Positions 19,210-27,333 of a stretch of 64,000 nucleotides of DNA are shown here, in pieces (the stretch's first letter is position 1; each line of letters starts with the position of its first letter). The notes beneath the pieces are model-generated. The model made no database searches. It was given only the letters and a program-made list of their open reading frames with translations, and had not been told where the DNA came from. The stretch lies in the NCBI GenBank assembly GCA_021736985.1, contig JAIPEW010000008.1, forward strand, positions 1 to 64,000. Direction: 5' to 3'. The stretch is from Clostridiales bacterium (GTDB lineage: Bacteria > Bacillota > Desulfotomaculia > Desulfotomaculales > VENG01). The translations under genes were made by a program, and so were the position numbers.

Positions 19210-20637
19210 TTGCTAAGTGAAAAATATATCTTAGAAAAATCCCTGGATCAAATCACACAAATAGCCAGGGATTTTGGTTTGGATTTTTTTAATATGCATT
19301 TTGAAATATGTCCTGCAGATATATTATATACATTTGGAGCATATGGAATGCCTGCACGATTTTCGCACTGGAGTTTCGGCAAGGCATATCATAAAATGAA
19401 GACCCAGTACGATTATAATTTAAACCGCTTGTATGAAATGGTAATTAATTCAGATCCCTGCTATGCCTTTTTATTAGAAGGGAATTCTATTGTTCAAAAT
19501 AAAATGGTTATGGCTCATGTCCTTGCTCATTGCGATTTCTTTAAAAATAATATACATTTTCAAAATACTAACCGAAAAATGATTGAATCTATGTCTGTAT
19601 CTGCACAGAGAATAAGAGATTATGAGTTCTCTTACGGTAAAGATAGAGTAGAAAGTTTTTTAGACTCTGTGATCTGCCTGCAGGAGCATATTGACTTTTA
19701 TAGTCATATCGGTAAAGAAAAAAGCAGCATGCTAAAATCGGACCCTGTAAGCAGTACAAATAAAGTAAAAAAAGCAGAAGCGCCTTACAATGACCTGTGG
19801 CAAATGGGCGAAAAAGAACAAAAAACTGGCTCTGGAGAAGAAGAAAAAAATCAAGAGTCTCCTGAAAATACAGAAAAAGATGTTTTATGTTTTATAATGG
19901 AATACGGTAGAGACCTGGAAAATTGGCAGAGAGACATAATATCTATAATTAGAGAGGAAATGTTTTATTTCTGGCCGCAGATGCAGACCAAGATAATGAA
20001 TGAAGGCTGGGCGACTTACTGGCACTCGCGTATTATGCGTGAACTTGATCTGGATGAAGATGAATCACTGGAATTTGCAAAACTGCATGCCTCAGTTATA
20101 CAACATTCGAAAACAACTATTAATCCCTATCACCTGGGACTAAAGCTGCTGGAAGATATTGAGAATCGGTGGGATGAACCGTCAGAAGAAGAAAAAGTAA
20201 AATACGGCCGTGCTGGAAGTGAAGGCAGAGATAAAATTTTTGAAGTACGTGAACTTGATAACGATGTATCATTCCTGCGTAATTATCTGAGCAAAAATTT
20301 TATTGAACAGGAGGACCTGTATTTATACAGGAAAATAGGTCAAGAATGGAAAGTGGTTGAAAAAAACTGGCAAAATATTAGAGATGGGTTAGTAGCTAAT
20401 ATTATAAACGGCGGGTTCCCTTATATTATTGTAGAAGACGGTGATTTTGAAAAAAGAGGAGAACTTTATCTGAAACATGTTTTTGAGGGAAACGAGTTAG
20501 ATATATACTATTTAGAAAGAACATTGCCACACGTATATAAACTGTGGGGCAGGCCAGCACATTTAGAGACGGTATTAGATAATAAAAGAGTTTTATTCTC
20601 CTATAACGGCGATAAAGTGAGTAAAAAATTTTGTTGA
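19210..20637 (+). CDS. spoVR: SpoVR family protein
   Basis: SpoVR affects spore cortex formation in Bacillus, by a mechanism that is not known. The 475-aa protein has the family blocks FEICPADILYTFGAYGMP, MAHVLAHCDFFKNN, MNEGWATYWHSRIM and NPYHLGLKLLEDIE. The central region (about 170-225) is charged and variable. The TTG start follows a GGGAG site at 19196-19200. It completes the prkA-yhbH-spoVR trio and is followed by a strong terminator. Confidence 0.95.
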   Translation: MLSEKYILEKSLDQITQIARDFGLDFFNMHFEICPADILYTFGAYGMPARFSHWSFGKAYHKMKTQYDYNLNRLYEMVINSDPCYAFLLEGNSIVQNKMVMAHVLAHCDFFKNNIHFQNTNRKMIESMSVSAQRIRDYEFSYGKDRVESFLDSVICLQEHIDFYSHIGKEKSSMLKSDPVSSTNKVKKAEAPYNDLWQMGEKEQKTGSGEEEKNQESPENTEKDVLCFIMEYGRDLENWQRDIISIIREEMFYFWPQMQTKIMNEGWATYWHSRIMRELDLDEDESLEFAKLHASVIQHSKTTINPYHLGLKLLEDIENRWDEPSEEEKVKYGRAGSEGRDKIFEVRELDNDVSFLRNYLSKNFIEQEDLYLYRKIGQEWKVVEKNWQNIRDGLVANIINGGFPYIIVEDGDFEKRGELYLKHVFEGNELDIYYLERTLPHVYKLWGRPAHLETVLDNKRVLFSYNGDKVSKKFC

Positions 20638-20642
20638 TTTTA

Positions 20643-20673
20643 AAAAAAACAGAACCTCCGGGTTCTGTTTTTT
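20643..20673 (+). terminator. bidirectional terminator between spoVR and yigZ
   Basis: The stem AGAACC/GGTTCT, extended by A/T pairs on both sides, closes a TCCG tetraloop of the very stable UNCG class. It has T runs on both strands and lies between convergent genes. Confidence 0.88.
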
Positions 20674-20709
20674 ATTGCCTACTTTTTTTCAGCCTGTAGA
20701 AGGTAATTA

Positions 20710-21324
20710 TTATAAGTATATATATTTTCCTTTTTCAGTTTTAACCCGGTTTGCAGTCATGTCAATAAGGCGTTTTGTTATAATATCTACTTTTTCAAGA
20801 GGAAAAAATGCTTGCATGTGCACCTGCTGTTCGTAAGCGACAATAATTTCACGTCCCCCGCTGTTTTCAATTTCATTTTTTATTGCTCCCAGCTGCTGGT
20901 AATCCATAATGATGTTTAATTCTTGATATAATAATTTCTCAGAAATTCCGGCAGCTTCTATGCCCTTAACTGCTGCATCTTTGTAAGCTCGGACTAATCC
21001 CCCTGCTCCAAGCTTTATTCCGCCGAAATACCTTGTTACTAACAAAACTGCTCCGTTTAAACCCTTGTGTTTAATTACGTCCAAAACCGGTTTTCCAGCT
21101 GTACCGCCTGGTTCACCGTCATCACTGCACCGCTGAACTTGTTCATTAATTACGTATGCATAAACATTATGATTGGCCTGGTTATGTTCCATTTTAACCC
21201 GGTTGACTGTATTAACAGCTTCTTCTTTATTATGAGCTGGAAAAATTGAGGTAATAAAACGGGATTTCTTGATAATTATTTCAGTTTGTGCTGGTTTTTC
21301 TATAGTAATAAGCTTATCCTCCAT
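20710..21324 (-). CDS. yigZ: YigZ/IMPACT family protein
   Basis: The 204-aa protein has the YigZ layout: an N-terminal UPF0029 domain with KKSRFI, the CSDDGEPGGTAGKP motif, and VTRYFGGIKLGAGGLVRAY, followed by a C-terminal DUF1949 ferredoxin-like domain. The family is related to eukaryotic IMPACT; the bacterial role is not firmly known. It is read from the minus strand, convergent with spoVR. The ATG at 21324 follows GAGAGGA. Confidence 0.93.
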   Translation of the reverse strand: MEDKLITIEKPAQTEIIIKKSRFITSIFPAHNKEEAVNTVNRVKMEHNQANHNVYAYVINEQVQRCSDDGEPGGTAGKPVLDVIKHKGLNGAVLLVTRYFGGIKLGAGGLVRAYKDAAVKGIEAAGISEKLLYQELNIIMDYQQLGAIKNEIENSGGREIIVAYEQQVHMQAFFPLEKVDIITKRLIDMTANRVKTEKGKYIYL

Positions 21325-21696
21325 TTTTATCCTCTCGTTTGGTTTACTTGTTCATACTTATAATTTAGACAAATAATTAAATTAATTGTCCTTCTACAGA
21401 TTTTAATGCTTTTCTTACTGGTTTGCAAATAATATAAATTCTGCTGCCATAAGAGAATATAACTTCAGAACAGACCGTCTGACTGTTACAAGTAATTGAG
21501 ATAGTTAAGTTTACATGTGAAGAGTTAATTTAAAAAGAGCATTACAGCTCTTTTTAAATTAATAATGCCTATGGTTGTTTAGATTGTTGTATTATAATAT
21601 AAAAGTATTAGTTATTGTTGCAATAATTGATAGTAAAGCACATGCTTAAATATTCTGTTATTCTAACTTGCTAAACATAATTAAGGTAGGGAAATC
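21325..21696. other. 372-base divergent intergenic region
   Basis: This stretch separates the divergent yigZ and metallopeptidase genes. It must carry both promoters, but I could not pick them with confidence. It contains one striking hairpin (listed separately) and no plausible gene. Confidence 0.6.
21527..21560. terminator. perfect 14-bp hairpin between divergent genes
   Basis: AATTTAAAAAGAGC (21527-21540) pairs exactly with 21547-21560 around a 6-nt loop, with T5 on either strand. It has terminator shape in both directions but no gene ends here, so it may end a small RNA or an unseen short transcript. Confidence 0.55.
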
Positions 21697-22410
21697 ATGA
21701 AACTAACAGTGAAATACGGAACCAGGGAGATTCCCTTTCAAGTTATATACCGCAAGAGAAAAAGCCTGGAAATCAGGGTAGAACCACCTGATAAAGTAAC
21801 AGTTGTAGCACCACAAAATATTCCCAGGCAGGCAATCAAGGACAAAGTAAAGTTAAAGGGCCCGTGGATTTTACGAAAACTCCTTGAAATAAAAAATGTA
21901 GGGTACCAGGAGGGTAAGAAAGAATTTGTTAACGGTGAATCCTTCATGTACCTGGGGAGAACTTACTCGCTGCAGCTGTTTACAGACGAAACACTAAAAA
22001 AGCCCGAGGTAAAACTTTACCGGGGCAAGTTTTACATAACAACACCGGTAAAAGATGATGCCGTAATACGAGATGCCGTAGAAAAATGGTACCGGGAAAA
22101 AGCTTTTGAAAAGATAAAAGAGCGCGTAAATTACTACCAGCAACATTTTAATATGCAGCCTTCTAAAATAAGAGTCAAGGAACAAAAAAGGCGCTGGGGA
22201 AGCTGCACCAGCAAAAATGAACTCCTGTTTAACTGGCGCTGCATCATGGCTTCATTACCTGTGCTGGACTACCTGGTGGTACACGAAATGTGCCACATGG
22301 TGCATAAAAACCATTCTGAAGACTTCTGGGGCATGGTGGCTTCAATTTTGCCTGACTATAAGTGGCGCAGAAACTGGCTAAAAAAGTACGGTATAAAGAT
22401 GGATTTATAG
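21697..22410 (+). CDS. YgjP-type M48 family metallopeptidase
   Basis: The 237-aa protein has the zinc-peptidase motif HEMCH in LVVHEMCHMVHKNHSEDFW, at about residues 190-194, with the downstream H of KNHSEDF. Other family blocks are RVKEQKRRWGSCTSKNELLFNWR and the C-terminal PDYKWRRNWLKKYG. This matches the YgjP/DUF45 group, which often sits near restriction or repair genes; its substrate is unknown. Start ATG after GGTAGGG. It marks the left edge of the accessory region. Confidence 0.88.
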   Translation: MKLTVKYGTREIPFQVIYRKRKSLEIRVEPPDKVTVVAPQNIPRQAIKDKVKLKGPWILRKLLEIKNVGYQEGKKEFVNGESFMYLGRTYSLQLFTDETLKKPEVKLYRGKFYITTPVKDDAVIRDAVEKWYREKAFEKIKERVNYYQQHFNMQPSKIRVKEQKRRWGSCTSKNELLFNWRCIMASLPVLDYLVVHEMCHMVHKNHSEDFWGMVASILPDYKWRRNWLKKYGIKMDL

Positions 22411-22438
22411 AGCAGCCCACTGTTGGCTGCTTTTTTTT
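22411..22438 (+). terminator. terminator after the metallopeptidase gene
   Basis: AGCAGCC (22411-22417) pairs with GGCTGCT (22425-22431), followed by eight T. It starts directly at the stop codon. Confidence 0.88.
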
Positions 22439-22501
22439 CAACAATATTTATTATAATGCAACAAAGGATATTGATTTCTCTTGAACAAATTTTAACATTA
22501 T

Positions 22502-22541
22502 CAGCCAAGGCATAGACAAAAATGCTTGGCTGTTTTTTTTT
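22502..22541 (+). terminator. second tandem terminator-like hairpin
   Basis: CAGCCAA (22502-22508) pairs with TTGGCTG (22526-22532). The stem is extended inside by G-C, C-G, A-T and T-A pairs with one bulged G, and nine T follow. No annotated gene ends between the two terminators. Confidence 0.75.
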
Positions 22542-22627
22542 GCCAGTATTGCAGGGGCAAATAAGATTCAACAAGTTAGATAGAAGCTTATAAAAAGGAA
22601 TATATTCTGTTGTGATAATGCTGCTAA

Positions 22628-23017
22628 TGTGGGTTAAACGAACCTTTAAGTATTTTTGTAAACACTAAAAATGGCATCTTCGTAAACGATGATGGACTTA
22701 TTCCTTGTAATATTAAGGAAGATGAACGGAATAGTATTTCAGCTGTGGTGCTTTACCGGGATTCCTTTGATTCATTGTTGTCAGGTGATTTTAGATATCA
22801 TTTTTCCGGACCGACATTTAAGTATCTAGTTAATAACCTTTGTAATCATAACCTTGAATATAAACATCTCTCAGATGCCTTGGGTATGAACCCATATAAT
22901 ATTTCTGAATTAGTGGAGTGGTTTCCCTATGACTACATTTTTACTTCTGAAGCACCACCTGATTTAAATGAAAAATGCAGGAAGTTTTTTACCCCTCGCT
23001 TAGTACCCAGTTCCTGA
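22628..23017 (+). pseudogene. 5'-truncated gene fragment, family unknown
   Basis: An open frame runs from 22628 to the TGA at 23015-23017. Its first 39 codons read like protein (NEPLSIFVNTKNGIFVNDDG ...) but contain no ATG, GTG or TTG. The first possible start is GTG 22745, in mid-sequence and without a ribosome site. This suggests the 3' end of a longer gene whose front was deleted. The C-terminal part contains LNEKCRKFFTPRLVPSS. I do not recognise the family. It borders a PD-(D/E)XK-like gene in a region with other gene relics. Confidence 0.55.
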
Positions 23018-23202
23018 TTAGTGCTAAACCATTAATCAAGCAAAAACATTTATACGTTAAATTGAAACAAGATAATTTACTTTCTTATTTCCGGAATGAG
23101 TGATTCACTACTCACCGGAACACTGGTTCTAATAAACAGTTTATGTATAATGATCTAAATGAACCGTGGTAAAAAAGATGCAATTATTGAAAGGTGAGGA
23201 TT

Positions 23203-24168
23203 GTGAAAAAACAAGAAATTATTCATCAAATACTAAGTTCCAATATATGTAAAGAATGGCATTGGTTTAAATACCATTTTGATTTTTACAAAAGTGGATT
23301 AGAGCATCCTTTTGCTAGAGCAATTATAGAAGCTCTGTACAATATAGAATTAAGGATTAATGGGGTTGCTAAAGTTTTAATCGACCGTATTGCATCAATT
23401 AATGGCAAAGAAAAATATCTACCTCATTATGAGCAATTGTTACAAATATGCTCAGAAATTTATGTGCTTAATCAAGCAGTAAACTATTTTACTCAGCAAG
23501 AAGTTGAATTCCTTTATGAACCATCTTTGGGTGTATCTAATAAAAATCCAGAATTTATCATAAAAAATAATAATTACTCTGTAGGTATAGAGGTGAAGCA
23601 GCCTTCTTTGATAAACCATATGCAGCAGAGGAATCAGAATCCTTATCAAATTGCTACTAGAGCCATGGGAAAGAAAGATATTTTTCAGGGGGGTAAAGTG
23701 ACGTTGCCACGAGATAATCCAGTTAAAGACTTCCTAATATCAGCAGATGAAAAATTTAGTTCATTTAAAAAAACGAATAACTTTTTTGGCGTTTTATTTA
23801 TTATTTGGGATGACTTTATTTATGAGCCAATATCAGCCTTAATAGGTAAACCATACGGGTTATTTTTAGAAGGATCATTCGCTAAAGATAAAAATGGCCA
23901 TAAATTAGATTTTGAAAATGTGGATGCAGTTTTTATCGATAGACAGTTAACGCAATTTCTTAATGCGGCAGCAGATAGGCCTTTGCTTTATGGCAAAAGT
24001 CATGCTATGGATTATGGGTCAGAAAAAGATTTCCCTTTTAAGGTTAAACTACAAAATCCTAGAGGAAGCGATATTCCTAGAGAAATCATGAATTGTTATC
24101 ATATTGTTGATTGGGCACCTGAGTTGGGGGCCGAATATAATCCAAATGATTTTATATTCTGGTTTTAA
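23203..24168 (+). CDS. PD-(D/E)XK nuclease-like protein, unknown
   Basis: The 321-aa protein has no family I can name. Its middle shows a pattern typical of restriction-type nucleases: an acidic strand EVEFLYEP, then NPEFIIKNNN and GIEVKQP, i.e. PE followed about 12 residues later by E-x-K (P116, E117, E130, K132). This suggests a PD-(D/E)XK core with an all-helical N-terminal domain. I chose the GTG at 23203 because AAGGTGAGG (23191-23199) serves it; GTG 23194 lies within that site. No partner methylase is nearby. A DNA-defence role is only an inference. Confidence 0.55.
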   Translation: MKKQEIIHQILSSNICKEWHWFKYHFDFYKSGLEHPFARAIIEALYNIELRINGVAKVLIDRIASINGKEKYLPHYEQLLQICSEIYVLNQAVNYFTQQEVEFLYEPSLGVSNKNPEFIIKNNNYSVGIEVKQPSLINHMQQRNQNPYQIATRAMGKKDIFQGGKVTLPRDNPVKDFLISADEKFSSFKKTNNFFGVLFIIWDDFIYEPISALIGKPYGLFLEGSFAKDKNGHKLDFENVDAVFIDRQLTQFLNAAADRPLLYGKSHAMDYGSEKDFPFKVKLQNPRGSDIPREIMNCYHIVDWAPELGAEYNPNDFIFWF

Positions 24169-24527
24169 GCTTCGGTTTGACAGTAAATTGAGTGTGTAGG
24201 GACAAGCTCCTTGTTCTTTGAACAAGGTCAGGGAATTGGATATTGGTTTGGAATGAGCCATCGAAACGTACTACTAAATATAAGGCCGTACTTAAGTTCG
24301 CATTATCCATATGATTCTGGTAAGGTTAAAATTGTAAAGAAAGGTAAAGATATTCATTTTTATGCAAAAAATAAAGTAAAAATAGAGAGATATATAACTA
24401 GAAGTGATGATAATTAGTTTTTAGAAATTAATTAGGATGGTAAAAAATAGAACATGAAATTATCATTAATTTCCGGGTGTAGTACTGAAAAAGTTAAATA
24501 ATAACTCTTACAGAGCTAAAAAAGATT
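24169..24527. other. intergenic stretch with weak open frame
   Basis: An open frame 24211-24417 (TTG start, 68 codons, ending KIERYITRSDDN) has no clear ribosome site and no family likeness. A tight 8-bp hairpin (CCTTGTTC/GAACAAGG, 24209-24227) lies over its start. A 15-codon frame at 24454-24501 looks like a cut-off lipoprotein start. I treat the stretch as probable debris. Confidence 0.35.
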
Positions 24528-24549
24528 TTTACAGGTATATACCTGTAAA
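24528..24549. promoter_or_regulatory. perfect 22-bp palindrome, operator-like
   Basis: The half-site TTTACAGGTAT (24528-24538) is followed at once by its exact reverse complement (24539-24549). It lies 13 bases before the next gene's start, touching its ribosome site. A dimeric repressor site is likely, although the RNA could also fold. Confidence 0.5.
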
Positions 24550-24562
24550 GGGAGTAATTGCA

Positions 24563-24838
24563 GTGAAATTTTTATTTTACTTATTTATTGTAATTGGGAT
24601 TATAATATTTTTATATTTTAAACGGAAAGATTTGAGAAGTTGGTTGCCAATATTTGAATCTAACGTAGAAGAGGTTTATTCCAAATATTCATTTTTGAAG
24701 AGCAACAATATTAAGTGCAGGGTGAAAGGTTTGTATAGCCTCGGCAATTGGGGCTCAGGGAGAAATACTACAGCACGATTGGAAGTTCATGAGAAGGATT
24801 ATGCTGAGACAAGAAAATTATTAAATAATAATAGATAA
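24563..24838 (+). CDS. small membrane-anchored protein, DUF2007-like tail
   Basis: The 91-aa product has one strongly hydrophobic N-terminal helix (about residues 3-20), followed by a basic stop (KRKD). A short soluble domain follows, with FLKSNNIKCRVKG ... RLEVHEKDYAETRKLL. The latter resembles the end of DUF2007-type signal-related domains, but the match is from memory and weak. GTG start after AAGGGAG. A perfect palindrome lies directly upstream, suggesting regulated expression. Confidence 0.5.
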   Translation: MKFLFYLFIVIGIIIFLYFKRKDLRSWLPIFESNVEEVYSKYSFLKSNNIKCRVKGLYSLGNWGSGRNTTARLEVHEKDYAETRKLLNNNR

Positions 24839-24855
24839 TATTTGAAAATTAGTTA

Positions 24856-25227
24856 ATGGGCTATAACTATTTGAATAGACACTTGGGAGACGGTAGTATT
24901 AAGTATGAAAGTACATCTGAGAATTCTTTAAAGCTGACTTATAAAGAAAATGAATTTAACGATGTAATTGTTACAAAATGGAAATATGAGGATTCCATAG
25001 GTTGCGGTAGAGAATCTTGTGGAAATATGGAACTTAATTCTTTTGGAAATATTACTCGTTCAGGCATGTATGGGAAAAACAGTGCATTCTTCAGAGATGA
25101 TGATGTTTTGACAATGACAATAGAGTGGAAAGAAGATAATAATAATCATCAAGAGGCATTTAAACTCAGGGCAGTAAATGAAGAAAAATCTCCTAAAAAA
25201 CTAAAAAAGTATTTGCAGTCTAATTAG
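24856..25227 (+). CDS. hypothetical protein
   Basis: A 123-aa hydrophilic product of unknown family with three cysteines in CGRESCGNM-type spacing (about residues 50-57). A stop codon lies two codons before the ATG and no ribosome site is visible, so the real start may have been lost. It follows the small membrane protein by 17 bases and could be translated by read-through from it. No function is proposed. Confidence 0.35.
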   Translation: MGYNYLNRHLGDGSIKYESTSENSLKLTYKENEFNDVIVTKWKYEDSIGCGRESCGNMELNSFGNITRSGMYGKNSAFFRDDDVLTMTIEWKEDNNNHQEAFKLRAVNEEKSPKKLKKYLQSN

Positions 25228-25371
25228 ATTTTTTGCTTCTAGCATAGAGCATCCTAATTTACTGCATAATATACCATGATTGACTATTAGATAATTATAG
25301 CTTCCCATTGCCCATATGATTAGGTGATATGAGCCATTTCGCCTAATGTGGGAAAATTGAGTTGTCGCTAA

Positions 25372-25548
25372 AACAAAGCAATAATTCAAAGCAGTACCAA
25401 CTAAAATTATAACTATCTAGTTGTTGAAAACCTTAACCAAAACTTCAATGTTGAGCATCCTAACAAGGTTTGGACCGAAGACAATACATATTCCCAACGG
25501 TTGGAGGATGGCTGTTCCTGCTGCTATGATTTGTTTGAAAAATGTTAA
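25372..25548 (+). pseudogene. IS3-type transposase (OrfB) relic
   Basis: The reading frame STN*NYNYLVVENLNQNF, then NVEHPNKVWTEDNTY, closely follows the integrase-core entry of IS3-family OrfB (consensus-like TTNSNHNxPVAENLLNQxF then xxxPNKVWVTDITYI). One TAA at 25402 replaces the serine codon. The frame then decays after the DxTY block and stops at 25546-25548. Only about 55 codons remain; the catalytic D-D-E set is incomplete. It marks an old insertion beside the peptidase lipoprotein gene. Confidence 0.65.
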
Positions 25549-25575
25549 TATGTAAAAGTGTAAAGAGGTGAAAAA

Positions 25576-27069
25576 ATGTATAAGAAAGTTATTTTAGCCA
25601 TCGTTCTTTTATTTATTGTTTTTATTGTAGTAGGATGCGGTTCGGCAGAAAAGGATGATAACAAAGAAAACGGAGCGGATAAGGTTGCTACAGAAATAGA
25701 CTTTAGAACAAAAGAAACCGAGCATTTCAATTTCTATTATACTGAAACAGATGAGTCATCTATTGATGATATCAGCAGTTACCTGGAAAAGAAGTATAAT
25801 AAAATAATAAATGACCTTAAGCCGGGAGACCTACCCAAAATAAAAGTGTTCATTTATCCGGATTTAGGTGTGTTTCACAAGGCGATAGAAAAGCCTAATG
25901 CTCCGGATTGGCTTGTATCAGTTATAAGTCATAGGAATGAAATATTAAAAATAGTATCTCCAAATAATCCGGGCCCTGTTCATGATTATAATGTTGTGCT
26001 GCAGTCAGCCGTATATTCGATTAGTGGTATGTTTACAGCTAAAACTGCGGGAATCTCCTATAAAGAAATTCCCCCGTGGTTGACGACATCGATAGCACTA
26101 TATGAAGCTGATATGACCAGGAATATAAAGCAGTTTGATTTCATGAAAAATGATGATTACCCTCATTTTTTAGAGATGACATACAATAATAATGGTGATT
26201 CTAAAAAGTTGTTGAATCAGATAGGTTATACGATAATTGAATATGTTGTAGATACGTGGGGGATATCTGCGGTTAGGGATTTAATTGATAATAAAGGTGA
26301 TGTGCAAAAGGTCCTGAGTGTTAGCAGTGATGATTTCCAACAGGGATGGTACGAATATGTTAAAGAAAAATATAACCTTACACATGATTTAGACTTTGAG
26401 ACAAAGGAAACAGAGCATTTCAACTTTTATTATACCAATGTAGACGATTCATCCATTGGAGAAATCTCTAGTACGCTAGAAGATAATTTCGATAGAATTG
26501 TTAATGATCTTAAGCCGAAAAGCCTTCCCAAATTTTCAGTAAGGATATATCCGGATTTAGAAACGTATCATAAGGCCACAGGCAGACCTAATGCACCAGA
26601 CTGGTCTGTTGGAGGTTTTTCAGGCAATAGAGAAATAAATATGGTTTCTCCTAATAATCCAGGTCCGACGCATACTTATGAAGAAATGCTAGTAGTAGCG
26701 GTACACGAGTTTGCACACGGGGTTACACGACATGTTGCTAAGGATTCATATAAACATGTACCTAAATGGTTAAAAGAAGCAGTAGCTTTATATGAAGCCA
26801 ATCAAATTAGAGACTCTAATAATTTAGAATTCATGAGGAAAGGTAATTACCCGCGTTTTCTACAAATTGTTGATAATAAGGATGATTATAAAGTAATATA
26901 TTCAATTGGTTATACAATCATAGAGTATGTTGTTGACAAGTGGGATATAGCGTCTGTAAGAGAATTAATTAAAAATAAAGGGGATGTGCAAAAGGTTTTG
27001 GGAGTTAGCCCCAATGACTTTCAGCAGGGATGGTACAATTTTGTTAAAGAGAAATATCTTGAAGAGTAG
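25576..27069 (+). CDS. lipoprotein with tandem MA-type peptidase domains, first one inactive
   Basis: The 497-aa product has a lipoprotein signal (hydrophobic 5-19, cysteine C21 in VVGCG). Two copies of a domain of about 225 residues follow (about 42-266 and 273-497), sharing the opening KETEHFNFYYT and the ending ALYEA ... DDFQQGWY/NDFQQGWY. Copy 2 has the zinc motif HEFAH at 377-381 and the downstream glutamate E401 in WLKEAVALYEA, as in gluzincin peptidase MA families. In copy 1 the matching residues are V146, Y147, S150 and T171, so it cannot be an active peptidase. Start ATG with AGAGGTG before it. The substrate is unknown. Confidence 0.7.
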   Translation: MYKKVILAIVLLFIVFIVVGCGSAEKDDNKENGADKVATEIDFRTKETEHFNFYYTETDESSIDDISSYLEKKYNKIINDLKPGDLPKIKVFIYPDLGVFHKAIEKPNAPDWLVSVISHRNEILKIVSPNNPGPVHDYNVVLQSAVYSISGMFTAKTAGISYKEIPPWLTTSIALYEADMTRNIKQFDFMKNDDYPHFLEMTYNNNGDSKKLLNQIGYTIIEYVVDTWGISAVRDLIDNKGDVQKVLSVSSDDFQQGWYEYVKEKYNLTHDLDFETKETEHFNFYYTNVDDSSIGEISSTLEDNFDRIVNDLKPKSLPKFSVRIYPDLETYHKATGRPNAPDWSVGGFSGNREINMVSPNNPGPTHTYEEMLVVAVHEFAHGVTRHVAKDSYKHVPKWLKEAVALYEANQIRDSNNLEFMRKGNYPRFLQIVDNKDDYKVIYSIGYTIIEYVVDKWDIASVRELIKNKGDVQKVLGVSPNDFQQGWYNFVKEKYLEE

Positions 27070-27333
27070 AAATATATGAAGAGATAAAAAAGTTGCTTGC
27101 AATTATATTTGTCAGCAATATAAAAAGTTCATAATTTTTATTGTGACCAGAGGGATTGTTCGTGCGGTTTGGTTCATAGGACAAAGGTATGCCATAACTT
27201 GGTCTATAACCCGACAAAGGAGAAGATAAGTATCTTCGCCATATCCACATAAGAAGCAAAGTGGATTTCTTGCTAGGATGCCAAAAGTCAAAGAGTGTTA
27301 GTAGACGGTTGTTTGCTTAGTTAAGGTGGTAAA
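27070..27333. other. intergenic stretch before the helicase gene
   Basis: A 264-base gap. The part at 27130-27260 has higher GC than its surroundings and is open on the minus strand in more than one frame, but no start, ribosome site or family supports a gene there. Confidence 0.3.

Noticed and set aside
24211..24417. Open frame of 68 codons after the nuclease-like gene
   Set aside because: TTG start without a ribosome site, a hairpin across the start and no recognisable domain; kept only as part of the intergenic note.
24454..24501. 15-codon frame with a lipobox-like SGC
   Set aside because: Too short to judge; it could be a remnant of a lipoprotein gene but chance is as likely.
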